NCBI GenBank assembly: GCA_900110005.1
Contig: FOCC01000001.1
Span: forward strand, 50,427 to 114,426
DNA length: 64,000 nucleotides
From: Ligilactobacillus sp. WC1T17
GTDB lineage: Bacteria; Bacillota; Bacilli; Lactobacillales; Lactobacillaceae
Direction: 5' to 3'
Below, in pieces: positions 53,642-62,933 of this stretch. The position numbers and the translations under genes were made by a program. A model generated the notes under the pieces. That model was not told the DNA's origin. It did no database searches and saw nothing but the letters and a program-made list of their open reading frames with translations. Every line of letters begins with the position of its first letter. Within the stretch, counting starts at the first letter, position 1.

Positions 53642-53842
53642 AATGATTGAAGCATCCTTTCTCTAAATGGTTCATTGTATCGTAACGTGCATATTCAATA
53701 ATACACTGATTTAGTTTAAAAATAAAGGCATATCTTGTGGCTTAAAAAAATTAACATACTACATCTTGCAAAGTCTTTATTTAAGCCTTGCAATCAGCAT
53801 TTTTGCCTGTTACACTAGGGCTAAAAATTATTGGAGGTCATT

Positions 53843-54319
53843 ATGAAATCAGTTTATTTAGCTGCACCTTTTTTTAGTCCTCAGCAAAAAGACCGTATTG
53901 CTCAAGTAAAAGCTGCTTTAGAACAAAATAAAACTATCGATTCAACTCGAATTTTTATTCCGCATGAATATATGTATGAAGCTCAGCCCATGGGCTCGTT
54001 TGAATGGCAAAAAGCCACATTTCAACTGGATACCAGTCAAATCCAAAATAGCGACTTGGTCGTTGCCATTATCGATTACAAAATGGAGGAAACCAAGGAA
54101 AATGAAGCTGATTCCGGCACTGCCTTTGAAATCGGCTTTGCTTACGGCTTAAATAAACCGATTGCTGTCGTCCAATTCGATCCCAAAAAAGAACTCAATA
54201 TGATGGTGGCCCAAGCGTTGACAGCTTATTTTGATGCTTCAAAAGACGGCCTCAAAGACTTGGCTGACTATGATTTCCAAACATTGATGCCGCAATATGC
54301 CCACCGGCCGGTTATTTAA
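53843..54319 (+). CDS. ndt: nucleoside 2-deoxyribosyltransferase
   Basis: 158 residues from ATG 53843 (MKSVYLAAPFFSPQQKDRIA), after TTGGAGG. DLVVAIIDYKMEETKENEADSGTAFEIGFAYGLNKPIAVV holds the family features, with the catalytic Glu in DSGTAFEIG. It swaps bases between deoxyribonucleosides, feeding the deoxynucleoside kinase encoded divergently. The terminator follows the stop directly. Confidence 0.92.
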   Translation: MKSVYLAAPFFSPQQKDRIAQVKAALEQNKTIDSTRIFIPHEYMYEAQPMGSFEWQKATFQLDTSQIQNSDLVVAIIDYKMEETKENEADSGTAFEIGFAYGLNKPIAVVQFDPKKELNMMVAQALTAYFDASKDGLKDLADYDFQTLMPQYAHRPVI

Positions 54320-54349
54320 AAAGTCTGGTTTTAAAACCAGACTTTTTTT
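54317..54349 (+). terminator. terminator after ndt
   Basis: AAAAAGTCTGGTTTT pairs with AAAACCAGACTTTTT, followed by TT. Confidence 0.92.
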
Positions 54350-54360
54350 CTTTCTTCAAA

Positions 54361-54504
54361 GGATGCATCACGATTGCACCCTGTGTAGTTGGGCTTTGAC
54401 TCGCATACGCCTACGTCTAAGCTGTGTCCGCTTGGAATCGTACCGATTCCCGCGCTACCACGAGCTTAGTCTACCGACGTATGACCGCTCGCCAAAGCAC
54501 CCTG
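54361..54504. repeat. structured intergenic repeat (copy B)
   Basis: It starts with GCACCCTGTGTAGTTGGGCT and ends ATGACCGCTCGCCAAAGCAC, the borders shared with copies C and D. Inside it folds as a long hairpin: CATACG (54404) with CGTATG (54478), CTAAGCT (54417) with AGCTTAG (54463), and GGAATCG (54434) with CGATTCC (54444). It lies in the convergent gap next to the VOC gene stop codon. Confidence 0.85.
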
Positions 54505-54507
54505 ATT

Positions 54508-54897
54508 TTATTCAGCTAAAAGCTCTACCTCGTTTCCATCGGGATCTAACACAATTGCATGCGTTTTATCTGCAAAATCAGGTTTGGGGTCAAGCACACA
54601 TTCAAAACCATCGTTAACCATCGCCTTGGTTAAGCTTTCAACCATTTCTCCGCTGCCAACGCTAATTGCCAGCCTAATATAACCACTGTGCCGATTCGTA
54701 TCGCCTGGCGTAAAATGCCGGCCGGATACCTGCAATAATTCTAGGTTGATTTGATTACTGAATTTAAGCAGGCAGCCTTGCGAGCCGGCTTCTTCATCAT
54801 AAAATTCTTGCGCTACTTGTGCTCTAAAATACTTTTGATAAAAAGATTTGGTCTTATTCAACTCCGCCACTAGTAAAACCATGCGTTCAATTTGCAT
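54508..54897 (-). CDS. VOC-family (glyoxalase-like) protein
   Basis: 129 residues from ATG 54897 after AGAGGTGG. Two beta-alpha-beta-beta-beta units are visible (RMVLLVAELNKTKSFYQKYF, RLAISVGSGEMVESLTKAMV), ending in the family pattern AIVLDPDGNEVELLAE. Members are metal-dependent lyases, dioxygenases or resistance proteins; the substrate cannot be predicted. Single gene. Confidence 0.85.
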   Translation of the reverse strand: MQIERMVLLVAELNKTKSFYQKYFRAQVAQEFYDEEAGSQGCLLKFSNQINLELLQVSGRHFTPGDTNRHSGYIRLAISVGSGEMVESLTKAMVNDGFECVLDPKPDFADKTHAIVLDPDGNEVELLAE

Positions 54898-54959
54898 CGA
54901 TACCACCTCTTTAGGCCTATTTTACCGCAAAAACATCCATTTAGCGAAAATTTATCCCC

Positions 54960-55844
54960 TTAATCATTTTGGTTTAACCATTCCTTAAGCAGGGTAACAT
55001 ATGCATCATGCTCCTGTACAAAGGACATATGCCGACAGCCGGCAAATAACTCCCACCGTGCCTTTGGCAAATGATCATACATGGTCTTAGCTACTAACGG
55101 CGTGCATAAATCATCAGTCCCGCTCGTAATCAAGGCCGGTGTCGTAATTTCAGCTAAACGCGAAGTTACTTCATATCCGCTCAAATTGCCTTCAGGATTA
55201 TATTCATTTGGCCCCCAACCCGTCAGATAAGCTACCGTACCTGTTTTTTTAGGTCTAGTCACCGCCTTTGGCAAAGACGGCCTGGTCATGTCAGCACTGT
55301 GCAGCCGCATAAAATGCTCATTAGCTGCCACATACGCCGGATTTTGAAAATCATGCTGTTTTTCAGCCGTTAAAATAGCTTCTTGCTCCGCTTCCGGCAT
55401 AAACTTAATCAGTCGGTGCAATTCATCAGCCCATAATTTAGCCGACGATAAGGTACTGGCCAAAATAATACTTTTGACACCTTTTGGTTTGGTTAGCATA
55501 TACATCAAAGTAAGCATCCCGCCAAAAGATTGACCTAAAAGATGGATTTCCTTTAAACCCAATGCCTGCCTAAGGTTCACCAACTCAGCCAGCCAATTTT
55601 GCTGATTATAAACATCAGGCGTTTTATCGGGCATGCTGGACTGACCACAGCCCAATTGATCATACATAACCAAAGCCCTTTGATCTGCCTGAGCTAAATC
55701 ATCTAAAACTTCAAAATAATTATGGGTGGAACCTGGCCCGCCGTGTAATAAAACCAACGGCACTTTTTGTGCTAAATATTCTGCCCCGGCAATTCGGTAA
55801 TAGGTTTGATAAGGACCAAAAGGCACATAACCGCTTTTAAGCAT
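54960..55844 (-). CDS. pip: prolyl aminopeptidase (proline iminopeptidase)
   Basis: 294 residues from ATG 55844, seven bases after AGAGGTG. It is an alpha/beta hydrolase with the oxyanion motif VLLHGGPGSTHNYFEVLDDL, MYDQLGCGQSSMPD, the nucleophile elbow LLGQSFGGMLTLMYM, Asp in TSGTDDLC and His in GCRHMSFVQEHDAY. HGGPG and DQLGCGxS are typical of serine peptidases that remove N-terminal proline. It lies just behind rlmH and is probably co-transcribed with it. It may help release proline from milk or host peptides. Confidence 0.9.
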   Translation of the reverse strand: MLKSGYVPFGPYQTYYRIAGAEYLAQKVPLVLLHGGPGSTHNYFEVLDDLAQADQRALVMYDQLGCGQSSMPDKTPDVYNQQNWLAELVNLRQALGLKEIHLLGQSFGGMLTLMYMLTKPKGVKSIILASTLSSAKLWADELHRLIKFMPEAEQEAILTAEKQHDFQNPAYVAANEHFMRLHSADMTRPSLPKAVTRPKKTGTVAYLTGWGPNEYNPEGNLSGYEVTSRLAEITTPALITSGTDDLCTPLVAKTMYDHLPKARWELFAGCRHMSFVQEHDAYVTLLKEWLNQND

Positions 55845-55855
55845 TAAAATCACCT

Positions 55856-56335
55856 CTATTTATGATAAGGACTGCCTGCATTAATCATGAAGGCACGGTA
55901 AATTTGTTCCGTTAACACCAAGCGCATCAACTGATGCGGCATCGTAAACTTTCCAAACGAGATTTGCGTATCAGCTCTTTTAAGCACTGCCGGTGCTAAG
56001 CCCAGCGATCCGCCGATAACAAAGGTCAAGTCACTGTGGCCATATGTTGTTAAATCATTGATTTCCTTAGCAAAAGCCTCTGAGGTCCTCTCTTGCCCTA
56101 AAATCGCCAACGCATAAACATATTCGCGGTCTTTGATTTTAGCCAAAATCCGCTGGCCTTCAACTTCTTTGACATTTTCCATCTGGGCGGCGCTTAATTT
56201 TTCCGGTGCTCTTTCATCAGGCACTTCTACAATTTCAAATTTGCAAAATTTGCTTAATCTTTTGGCATACTCGGCAATCCCCTGCTTCCAGTATTTTTCT
56301 TTTAATTTGCCGACACAAACAATCTTAATATTCAT
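55856..56335 (-). CDS. rlmH: 23S rRNA (pseudouridine1915-N3)-methyltransferase RlmH
   Basis: 159 residues, exact family length. The SPOUT knot is seen in [20 protein letters not shown] and the end [20 protein letters not shown] to NAGSPYHK. It methylates pseudouridine 1915 in helix 69 of 23S rRNA on assembled ribosomes. It is found close to walRK-htrA, often near the replication origin, in many Firmicutes. Confidence 0.97.
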   Translation of the reverse strand: MNIKIVCVGKLKEKYWKQGIAEYAKRLSKFCKFEIVEVPDERAPEKLSAAQMENVKEVEGQRILAKIKDREYVYALAILGQERTSEAFAKEINDLTTYGHSDLTFVIGGSLGLAPAVLKRADTQISFGKFTMPHQLMRLVLTEQIYRAFMINAGSPYHK

Positions 56336-56418
56336 TTTTTACTCCTATCTTTGACGCTGAATACCGGTTAAACCACAATATCTTGTTAGGTTCTCAGCAA
56401 GACCCCCTATATTTATGG

Positions 56419-56563
56419 TTTATCCGCCTAGTTATCCACTATACACATTTTTTAGCGAACACATTTTCTAACAGGCTCAAAACACCGTTATATCAGCATT
56501 TATAGCTATTTTTTAAAATGTATATTTTCGAGTTATCCACAGGATTGAGCAAAATGTGGACAA
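56419..56563. promoter_or_regulatory. cluster of DnaA boxes
   Basis: TTATCCACA at 56533-56541 is a perfect DnaA box. TTATCCACT (56432-56440) and, on the other strand, TTGTCCACA (56555-56563) have one mismatch. TTATCCGCC (56420-56428) has two. Four sites in 145 bases of intergenic DNA next to rlmH are unlikely by chance in this composition. Confidence 0.6.
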
Positions 56564-56605
56564 CTAAACACGAACATTTACAACTCCATTATACCAAATT
56601 AACCC

Positions 56606-56636
56606 CAAAAAAATAGAGGCTAATCTTAGCCCCTAT
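56606..56636 (-). terminator. terminator of the walRKHIJ-htrA run
   Basis: On the minus strand TAGGGGCTAA pairs with TTAGCCTCTA and is followed by T7. Confidence 0.8.
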
Positions 56637-56674
56637 AACTGTTAAAAGATTAATTATTTTCCTGCCTAAAAGCA

Positions 56675-57988
56675 CTATTCAGCGCTGTTTGAAGCTGTAG
56701 TTGTATTGCTATCGTTAGCTTCTAACGTCAACTTAACCGTTGTCGTCTTCAGCTTGCCGTCATGGTAGTACTTAATTTGAACACTGTCATTCAAACTATG
56801 CTTATACAAAGCTGTCCGTAATGAAGAAATGTCTGAAACCTTCTTGCCGCCTAAAGAAACGATGACATCGTATTTGGAAATGCCGGAATTCTTCAATGGC
56901 GAACCAGAATTAATCTTCAAGACTACAATCCCGCTAGTTACACTGCTTGGCAACTTCAAGGTTTGACTTTGTGCAGTAGTAGTAACATCACTGACATTGA
57001 CCAGGGAAATCCCTAAAGCAGGACGCACAACTTTACCATTCTTCACCAATTGATTAATGATGTTGACCACTTCATTTGATGGAATGGCAAAGCCCATCCC
57101 TTCAACTGAAGTCGATGATGAGCTGGAGCTGGTCCCTGTACTGGAAAGCTTCATGGAGTTAATCCCGATAACTTGACCGGCTAAATTAATCAAAGGGCCG
57201 CCCGAATTACCAGGGTTAATTGCTGCATCGGTTTGGATAACCGTGGCTTGGCCGGTTGCGGTACCGTTGGAGTCAGTAACATCAATTGTCCGCTTCTTAG
57301 CTGAAATAATGCCTTGTGTCAAAGAAGTTGCATATTCCGAACCGAGCGGAGAACCAATAGCCAAGGCCGTTTCCCCAACTTCGATATTATCAGAGTCACC
57401 AAAGGTAGCAACTTGAGTCACATTTGTCGCGTCAATCTTCAAAACAGCCAAGTCAGACACGGAGTCGTGGCCAACAACGCTGGCCTTAACCTTTTTACCG
57501 CTGCTCAGCAAAACTTCAACCTTGCTGGCACCTGAAATAACGTGGTTGTTGGTTACAATAAAGGCCACATTGCCGCTCTTCTTATAGATAACCCCAGAGC
57601 CTTCGCTGGTGGACGTTGACGACGTTGTATCGCTATCGCTGTCAAAATCGCCAAACAAATCTTCTAGCGTCGAACTACTTGAAGTTGATTCGCTGTAAGC
57701 TTCAACTGATACCACTGCACCTTTAATCTTCTTAAAAGCCTTGCTGGCTTGAGTGCTGACATTTACTTTCACATTAGAAGTTGATGTCGTTCCCTTAGCA
57801 TTTTCAGTGGTTTCTTGAGCTGAAGAACTATGGTTTTGATAGAAGACATAGCCCCCTATTACAATACCGCCGCCTAAAATACCGGCAGCTAAAGCAATCA
57901 AGAAGATTTTCACCCAATTATTTTTCTTGGGACCATTATCATTGGGATTTTGATTTGGTTCAATTTCATCAAATTCACCGTCAAACAT
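56675..57988 (-). CDS. htrA: HtrA/DegP-type serine protease
   Basis: 437 residues from ATG 57988, eight bases after GGAAGGGG; the upstream ATG belongs to that site. Short cytosolic N-terminus, one membrane helix (WVKIFLIALAAGILGGGIVI), a Ser-rich linker, then the protease domain: His in IVTNNHVISGA, Asp in DLAVLKIDATN, Ser in INPGNSGGPLINL. A single PDZ domain closes the protein (SGSPLKNSGISKYDVIVSLG). It degrades misfolded exported proteins. It follows walJ as in many Lactobacillales. Confidence 0.96.
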   Translation of the reverse strand: MFDGEFDEIEPNQNPNDNGPKKNNWVKIFLIALAAGILGGGIVIGGYVFYQNHSSSAQETTENAKGTTSTSNVKVNVSTQASKAFKKIKGAVVSVEAYSESTSSSSTLEDLFGDFDSDSDTTSSTSTSEGSGVIYKKSGNVAFIVTNNHVISGASKVEVLLSSGKKVKASVVGHDSVSDLAVLKIDATNVTQVATFGDSDNIEVGETALAIGSPLGSEYATSLTQGIISAKKRTIDVTDSNGTATGQATVIQTDAAINPGNSGGPLINLAGQVIGINSMKLSSTGTSSSSSSTSVEGMGFAIPSNEVVNIINQLVKNGKVVRPALGISLVNVSDVTTTAQSQTLKLPSSVTSGIVVLKINSGSPLKNSGISKYDVIVSLGGKKVSDISSLRTALYKHSLNDSVQIKYYHDGKLKTTTVKLTLEANDSNTTTASNSAE

Positions 57989-58098
57989 ACGCTCGACCCC
58001 TTCCATCTTTTTCTATACCTTTAATATATTATAAAATGCCCTGGTTGTCGCTTATTTTGCTAAAACTTAACGTTAAACCAAAGAAATTTACCAATCTT

Positions 58099-58887
58099 TT
58101 ATAATTCGGCTAAGGATGTGGCCTGTTCAGGGTCAGTATCATATAGATAAAAATCGTGATCTACGGCCAAATCATGGGCGCGCATAATATGGTCGACCGT
58201 CAGATGTGCTAATTCTTTGACGTTATTTTCACGGCTTAAATGACCCAAATAAATCTTTTTAGTATGGTTGCCGATGACATCCATCAAGGCGTTGGCACCA
58301 TCTTCATTAGACAAGTGGCCGGTATCGCTCAAAATTCTTTGCTTTAGCGGCCATGGATACATCCCCATCCTAAGCATTTCCACATCATGATTGCATTCGA
58401 ATAAATAAGCATCGGCATCTTTAATAATTCCCTCAACCCGCGGTGAAACGTAACCGGTATCCGTGACAATCGCAAAAGATTTGCCATCATGATGCATTTC
58501 ATAAAATTGCGGCTGTCTCGCATCATGTGAAACACCAAAACTCTCAATATCCAAGTCATCCAGGGTTAAGACCTGACCTTCCTTAAAAACATGCTTTTGT
58601 TCCAAGGGAATCTTGCCTAATTTGTTTTCCATGGCTTTCCAAGTGCCTTCGTTGGCATATAAATCCATCCCATACCGGCGGGCTAACACCCCAGCCCCTT
58701 TGCAGTGATCGGTGTGTTCATGGGTAATCAAGAGACTATCAACGTCTTTTAGGCTTTTACCGATGGAATTCATCAAAGCCTCGATTTTTTTGCCAGAAAG
58801 TCCCGCATCAATTAAAATATGGCGCTTATTTGTTTCAACATACGTTGCATTACCAGAACTTCCGCTGGCGAGCACACTGATTTTCAT
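58099..58887 (-). CDS. walJ: WalJ (YycJ), metallo-beta-lactamase-fold nuclease-like protein
   Basis: 262 residues. VLASGSSGNATYVETNKRHI at the start, the metal motif ITHEHTDHCKGAGVLA (HxHxDH), FECNHDVEMLRMG, and GHLSNEDGANAL later. It is the fifth gene of the wal operon, 11 bases after walI. Homologues are implicated in coordination of cell division with DNA replication and are nuclease-like; the substrate is not settled. Confidence 0.94.
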   Translation of the reverse strand: MKISVLASGSSGNATYVETNKRHILIDAGLSGKKIEALMNSIGKSLKDVDSLLITHEHTDHCKGAGVLARRYGMDLYANEGTWKAMENKLGKIPLEQKHVFKEGQVLTLDDLDIESFGVSHDARQPQFYEMHHDGKSFAIVTDTGYVSPRVEGIIKDADAYLFECNHDVEMLRMGMYPWPLKQRILSDTGHLSNEDGANALMDVIGNHTKKIYLGHLSRENNVKELAHLTVDHIMRAHDLAVDHDFYLYDTDPEQATSLAEL

Positions 58888-58898
58888 AAAATCCTTCC

Positions 58899-59708
58899 TT
58901 AATTAAGACTTGTTTTTTCATCCATGACCGACCCGGTAAAGGCATTAATCCGTCGGTATTGTGTGGCATCCGTGGTTTTTGACTTAAGGTAAAAAATCCA
59001 GCTGGGGATATAAACTGTGCTGTTATTAACATCTAACAGCTTGGTATAGCCTAATTTACACCACACAACTGTCGTATTTTGCGGCAATTTATTGTATTGG
59101 TACAGCCACATCAAAGCTTTCTTTTGGCTGATGGTGTTCTTCTTTTCGCGCAGCGTCTGAATGCGGCTGGCATATGTCTGGGTATAACCAACCGCATACC
59201 CATCCTTAACGGTGATTTTAATTTGCCCCTCACTGGAATAAAGCGGTTTGCCATACAGATTTTGCGTATATACGATGGTATTTTTGTTGGAAAGTTCTTT
59301 AGAATATGTGTACGCTTTGCCATAAATCACTTCTTTAGGATCTTTAACCACCGTATCTAATGTAGCACGCGGATTTTGGGTATTAAGCTTAATAGCCGTG
59401 ATAAAGGTCGCTGTCAGCTTATGGTTGGCATAAATCCATGTCACATATTCCAGCTGATTAGCCTTCGTCCGCAAAATGTTATTTTTAGGAGATGCTAGAT
59501 AATAACCTGTTTGCTCCGTATTAGATAATGTTGGATAGGTAATTTGATCATTTTTCATACTCTTCATTACCGAAGAAATCGTACTCTGTCCATAATTATT
59601 CGTCGTTGATTCAACGATTGTATCCTGCTTAAAATAAGTCATTATCAAAAAAAGGTCTAGCAAGATAAAAGCCAGCAAAAAAATCCATTCAATGCGTCTA
59701 AAATTCAT
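58899..59708 (-). CDS. walI: WalI (YycI), membrane regulator of WalK
   Basis: 269 residues. It has one N-terminal membrane helix (IEWIFLLAFILLDLFLIMTYF) and an extracellular YycI domain (STISSVMKSMKNDQITYPTL, ... SWIFYLKSKTTDATQYRRIN). With WalH it binds WalK through the membrane helix and tunes its kinase activity. It starts two bases behind walH. Confidence 0.93.
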   Translation of the reverse strand: MNFRRIEWIFLLAFILLDLFLIMTYFKQDTIVESTTNNYGQSTISSVMKSMKNDQITYPTLSNTEQTGYYLASPKNNILRTKANQLEYVTWIYANHKLTATFITAIKLNTQNPRATLDTVVKDPKEVIYGKAYTYSKELSNKNTIVYTQNLYGKPLYSSEGQIKITVKDGYAVGYTQTYASRIQTLREKKNTISQKKALMWLYQYNKLPQNTTVVWCKLGYTKLLDVNNSTVYIPSWIFYLKSKTTDATQYRRINAFTGSVMDEKTSLN

Positions 59709-59709
59709 G

Positions 59710-61044
59710 CTATCCCTCCTTGTTAGTATTAAGCAAATCTTGATAATTAATCCAGACGTTATTATATTTCACAAAATAAGTCGGGGTCAGGTCAATAACA
59801 TCTGTATTAGACTTATTTTGCGAAACGGCATAGCCAACCTGCATATCTTCTAGCTTGCCCATATCTAGACCAGTTGCTTTTAAGGCTGCCATTACATCAG
59901 CTGTTGCCGGCAAAGTAACGGCCGTTTCAGCTGCCGGTACCGGCAACTGCAGGATATACAAGGAAAAGTCGACGCGCTGATTGCCCTGATATCCGGCAAT
60001 AATATGATAAGTCCCATATTCATCTGCGGAAATCAACGGAAAACCGTTAATATAACTACGGTAAGTAACCTGCTTGGTTTGATAATTATACTCTGCATAA
60101 CGTACATCATCCAGCGATACTTCTAGCGAGGCCAGCTTGTAAAATGACTGCTTCAAATGATTATATATGGTTACATTTTTATCACTGCGCGTTTGGTCGT
60201 AATTGGTATAAGAAACATAGCCGTTAGCTTTTTTTACGACCATTCTTTGTCCAGCATTATCATTATAAACCGTCTGCTTTTTTTGCTCCCGCGTAGTCAG
60301 CGTTGTATTTGAGCCCATCAGACGGGTCACAAATAAACCGGTATTTTCCTGGTTCAGTAAATAGCTGCCACAAGCAATTTTGATTGGCTGGGTAAAATCT
60401 TTAAAAAGATGGTTGTTCACCAGCTTATAATCAATCGCCAGTTTTTCAATATCACTGTTATCAATAATTTTGTCAACAACGCCTAAAGACTTAACTTTTG
60501 CGCGATAAACCTTGAAATTATGATCAGACAAAAAGTATACATAGCCTGTTTTTTTAACCGGAATCAAAATCCGTGAGAAAGTATTAGCATTATATTTTTG
60601 CGGCTGTTTTCCCAACTTGCTTTTATATAAACCAAAAGCTACCGGTGAAGCATAATTTAAAGTATAAGACTGATGATAATTCATAAAGTTAAGGTAGTCA
60701 GCCGCATTTTTATATTTTTTAACCGTAATTTTTTGAATTTTAACTTTGCTTAACCGTTTGCGCAACAAAGAGACTATATCCACCTTTGTACTCATCAGCT
60801 GGTAACGCGTATCAAGGCCGTAATAAGAAGCGTTGATGGGCAAATACACATCCGTCAGTTTCTGCTTTTCAGTCACTTCGCCATCCGTATCACTACTGGT
60901 GCTTTGACTAGTCTTATTAATATTTTGGGTAAACCGTTGAAAACTCGAAGGGGTTGTCCAAATTAAAATTGTAAAAACGATGCTAATCGCCACGGCCAAA
61001 AAAAGGCATAGCGGCAATATGAGTTCTTTTAGCCTATTCTTCAT
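59710..61044 (-). CDS. walH: WalH (YycH), membrane regulator of WalK
   Basis: 444 residues from ATG 61044 (MKNRLKELILPLCLFLAVAI), overlapping the walK stop by 11 bases; the longer upstream frame runs inside walK and is not used. One N-terminal helix and a three-domain extracellular part (YLPINASYYGLDTRYQLMST onward). It works with WalI as an adaptor that modulates the WalK sensor at the division septum. Confidence 0.93.
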   Translation of the reverse strand: MKNRLKELILPLCLFLAVAISIVFTILIWTTPSSFQRFTQNINKTSQSTSSDTDGEVTEKQKLTDVYLPINASYYGLDTRYQLMSTKVDIVSLLRKRLSKVKIQKITVKKYKNAADYLNFMNYHQSYTLNYASPVAFGLYKSKLGKQPQKYNANTFSRILIPVKKTGYVYFLSDHNFKVYRAKVKSLGVVDKIIDNSDIEKLAIDYKLVNNHLFKDFTQPIKIACGSYLLNQENTGLFVTRLMGSNTTLTTREQKKQTVYNDNAGQRMVVKKANGYVSYTNYDQTRSDKNVTIYNHLKQSFYKLASLEVSLDDVRYAEYNYQTKQVTYRSYINGFPLISADEYGTYHIIAGYQGNQRVDFSLYILQLPVPAAETAVTLPATADVMAALKATGLDMGKLEDMQVGYAVSQNKSNTDVIDLTPTYFVKYNNVWINYQDLLNTNKEG

Positions 61045-62923
61045 CCCACAAATCCTCCCCTTCATATTCTTCATAAGGCAAGGAAATATAGAAGGTTGAC
61101 CCTTTGCCTTCAATACTATCAACCCAAATCTTACCATGGTGCATTTCGATGACTTCCTTTGAAATAGCTAAACCAAGCCCTGTCCCGCCTTGCGCCCGGG
61201 AACGTGCCTTATCAACTCTAAAGAAGCGGTCAAAAATATGTCCCAAATCTTTGCGGGGAATCCCTAAGCCTTGATCGGTAATGCTCATAATAACGTGATT
61301 ATGTGTTTCGAGCAACCGACAGGTAATGACACCGCCATCCGGTGAATATTTGATGGCGTTATTCATAATATTATCGACTACTTGAATGAATTTATCTGTA
61401 TCAATTTCAACCCACAAATCCCGTTTGGTAAAATCACGCTTAATGGTGTAATTTTTTCCTTTGGTTTCCTTGGTATCATTGCTATCTTTTTTAAGCATCA
61501 TATCAAAACGGTCCAAGATATAATTGAACAATTCATTTAAATTGACCAATTCAAATTCCAATTTGACCGTCCCTGAATCCATGCGCGATAAGCTCAAAAG
61601 GTCGTTAACCATCCGAATCATCCGGTCCGTTTCATCTTGCGTTACCTTTAAAAAAGTCGGCGCAATCTCAGGATTTTGCCAAGCACCATCATTTAAAGCT
61701 TCCAAATAACTCTTCATACTGGTTAAAGGTGTCCGCAATTCATGCGATACATTAGATACAAATTGCCGGCGTTCCCGGTCAACCTTTTGCTGTTCGGTTA
61801 CATCATGCAAAACGCAGACCAAACCTGAAATAAAGCCTGATTCCCGCTGAATCAAGGAGAAGTAAGCATTCAAAATCAAATCATGGCCGGCATCTGACAT
61901 ATCAACCAGGATATCTTCTTGATTTTCCAATAAATCACGCAAGGTGTGCTGATCTCTAATCTTTAAAACGTCTAAAATCGACTTGCCAAGCACATCCTCA
62001 CTGTCGACATCTAAATATTCACAGGCCATTTCATTAATGATGGTAATATTTCCCCGGCGATCCGTAGCAGCAACTCCGTCTGACATATGTGAAAGCACCG
62101 AATCCAACCGGCGTCTTTCCGAATCGGAACTTTCCTGGGCATCTTCAATCCGCACTGCCAAATTATTAACTTCCATGGCCAGCTGACCTAATTCATCGTT
62201 GCCATATACATGTACTTTACCTGAATAATCTCCAGCAGCAATCCGTTCCGTTTGCCGTTTCATTTCATCAATTGGGCGCGTAATCGCACTGGAAACTACC
62301 ACGGCAAGCACCATCCCAATTGCGGTCGCCATCAAAGAAGCTGTCACAAACATCAATGTGACACTGTTAACTGACTGATAAACACTTTCCATGTTAGCTC
62401 TTAAATAAACTACGCCGACGATAGTATTAGTATTCCCCGTGGAACTAAACAGCGGGGTTATCGAGGTATAATAGCGGTTGCCGTCATTTCGATTGTAGTC
62501 AGTTTCAGTTAAAGATCGTCCGGAATACAAAACGCGCTTAATTTTTGTATTAGTTGTTTTTTGCCCCACGGTAGAACCATCATTGACGTTAGCTTCCCCG
62601 CGGATAGTCCCCTTTGAGTCAACAACTTGAATCGAGGAAATATTTTCATTATTGGCATCTTCCAAGATGGACTTGATCTCATTATTAGCTTTCGTTGTAT
62701 TTGTTGAAGACAGCCGGTTGATTAAATAATTATCCACATACGTCGATAGTTCAACCCGTTGCTTAAATTCTTTGATATTTTCAGTTTTCAACCTCTGCAC
62801 AAAAACAGCCCCGACAATTTGAAATGTTATCAAAAGTAACAAAGCAAATACGAGGGCTATTTTAAAGTGGATTGATTGAAAAAAACGAATTTTTTTATTT
62901 ACTTTGATTTCCATTTTTTCCAT
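61034..62923 (-). CDS. walK: WalK (YycG/VicK), essential cell-wall sensor histidine kinase
   Basis: 629 residues: membrane helix 1 (about 15-35), an extracellular PAS-like sensor (to about 183), helix 2 (FVTASLMATAIGMVLAVVVS), HAMP, cytosolic PAS (SVLSHMSDGVAATDRRGNIT), the phosphorylation site SHELRTPLTSM, and the ATPase domain with NAIKYSPDGG, DQGLGIPRKD and GGTGLGLAISKEVIEMHHGK. It has the extracellular domain that is absent in streptococcal VicK. It controls cell wall hydrolases through WalR. It lies 10 bases after walR. Confidence 0.97.
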   Translation of the reverse strand: MEKMEIKVNKKIRFFQSIHFKIALVFALLLLITFQIVGAVFVQRLKTENIKEFKQRVELSTYVDNYLINRLSSTNTTKANNEIKSILEDANNENISSIQVVDSKGTIRGEANVNDGSTVGQKTTNTKIKRVLYSGRSLTETDYNRNDGNRYYTSITPLFSSTGNTNTIVGVVYLRANMESVYQSVNSVTLMFVTASLMATAIGMVLAVVVSSAITRPIDEMKRQTERIAAGDYSGKVHVYGNDELGQLAMEVNNLAVRIEDAQESSDSERRRLDSVLSHMSDGVAATDRRGNITIINEMACEYLDVDSEDVLGKSILDVLKIRDQHTLRDLLENQEDILVDMSDAGHDLILNAYFSLIQRESGFISGLVCVLHDVTEQQKVDRERRQFVSNVSHELRTPLTSMKSYLEALNDGAWQNPEIAPTFLKVTQDETDRMIRMVNDLLSLSRMDSGTVKLEFELVNLNELFNYILDRFDMMLKKDSNDTKETKGKNYTIKRDFTKRDLWVEIDTDKFIQVVDNIMNNAIKYSPDGGVITCRLLETHNHVIMSITDQGLGIPRKDLGHIFDRFFRVDKARSRAQGGTGLGLAISKEVIEMHHGKIWVDSIEGKGSTFYISLPYEEYEGEDLWDEE

Positions 62924-62933
62924 TACATTCCTA

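Noticed and set aside
52904..54319. kinase and deoxyribosyltransferase as part of a nucleotide-based defence system
   Set aside because: Both are ordinary nucleoside salvage enzymes of lactobacilli with complete catalytic motifs and no defence genes nearby.
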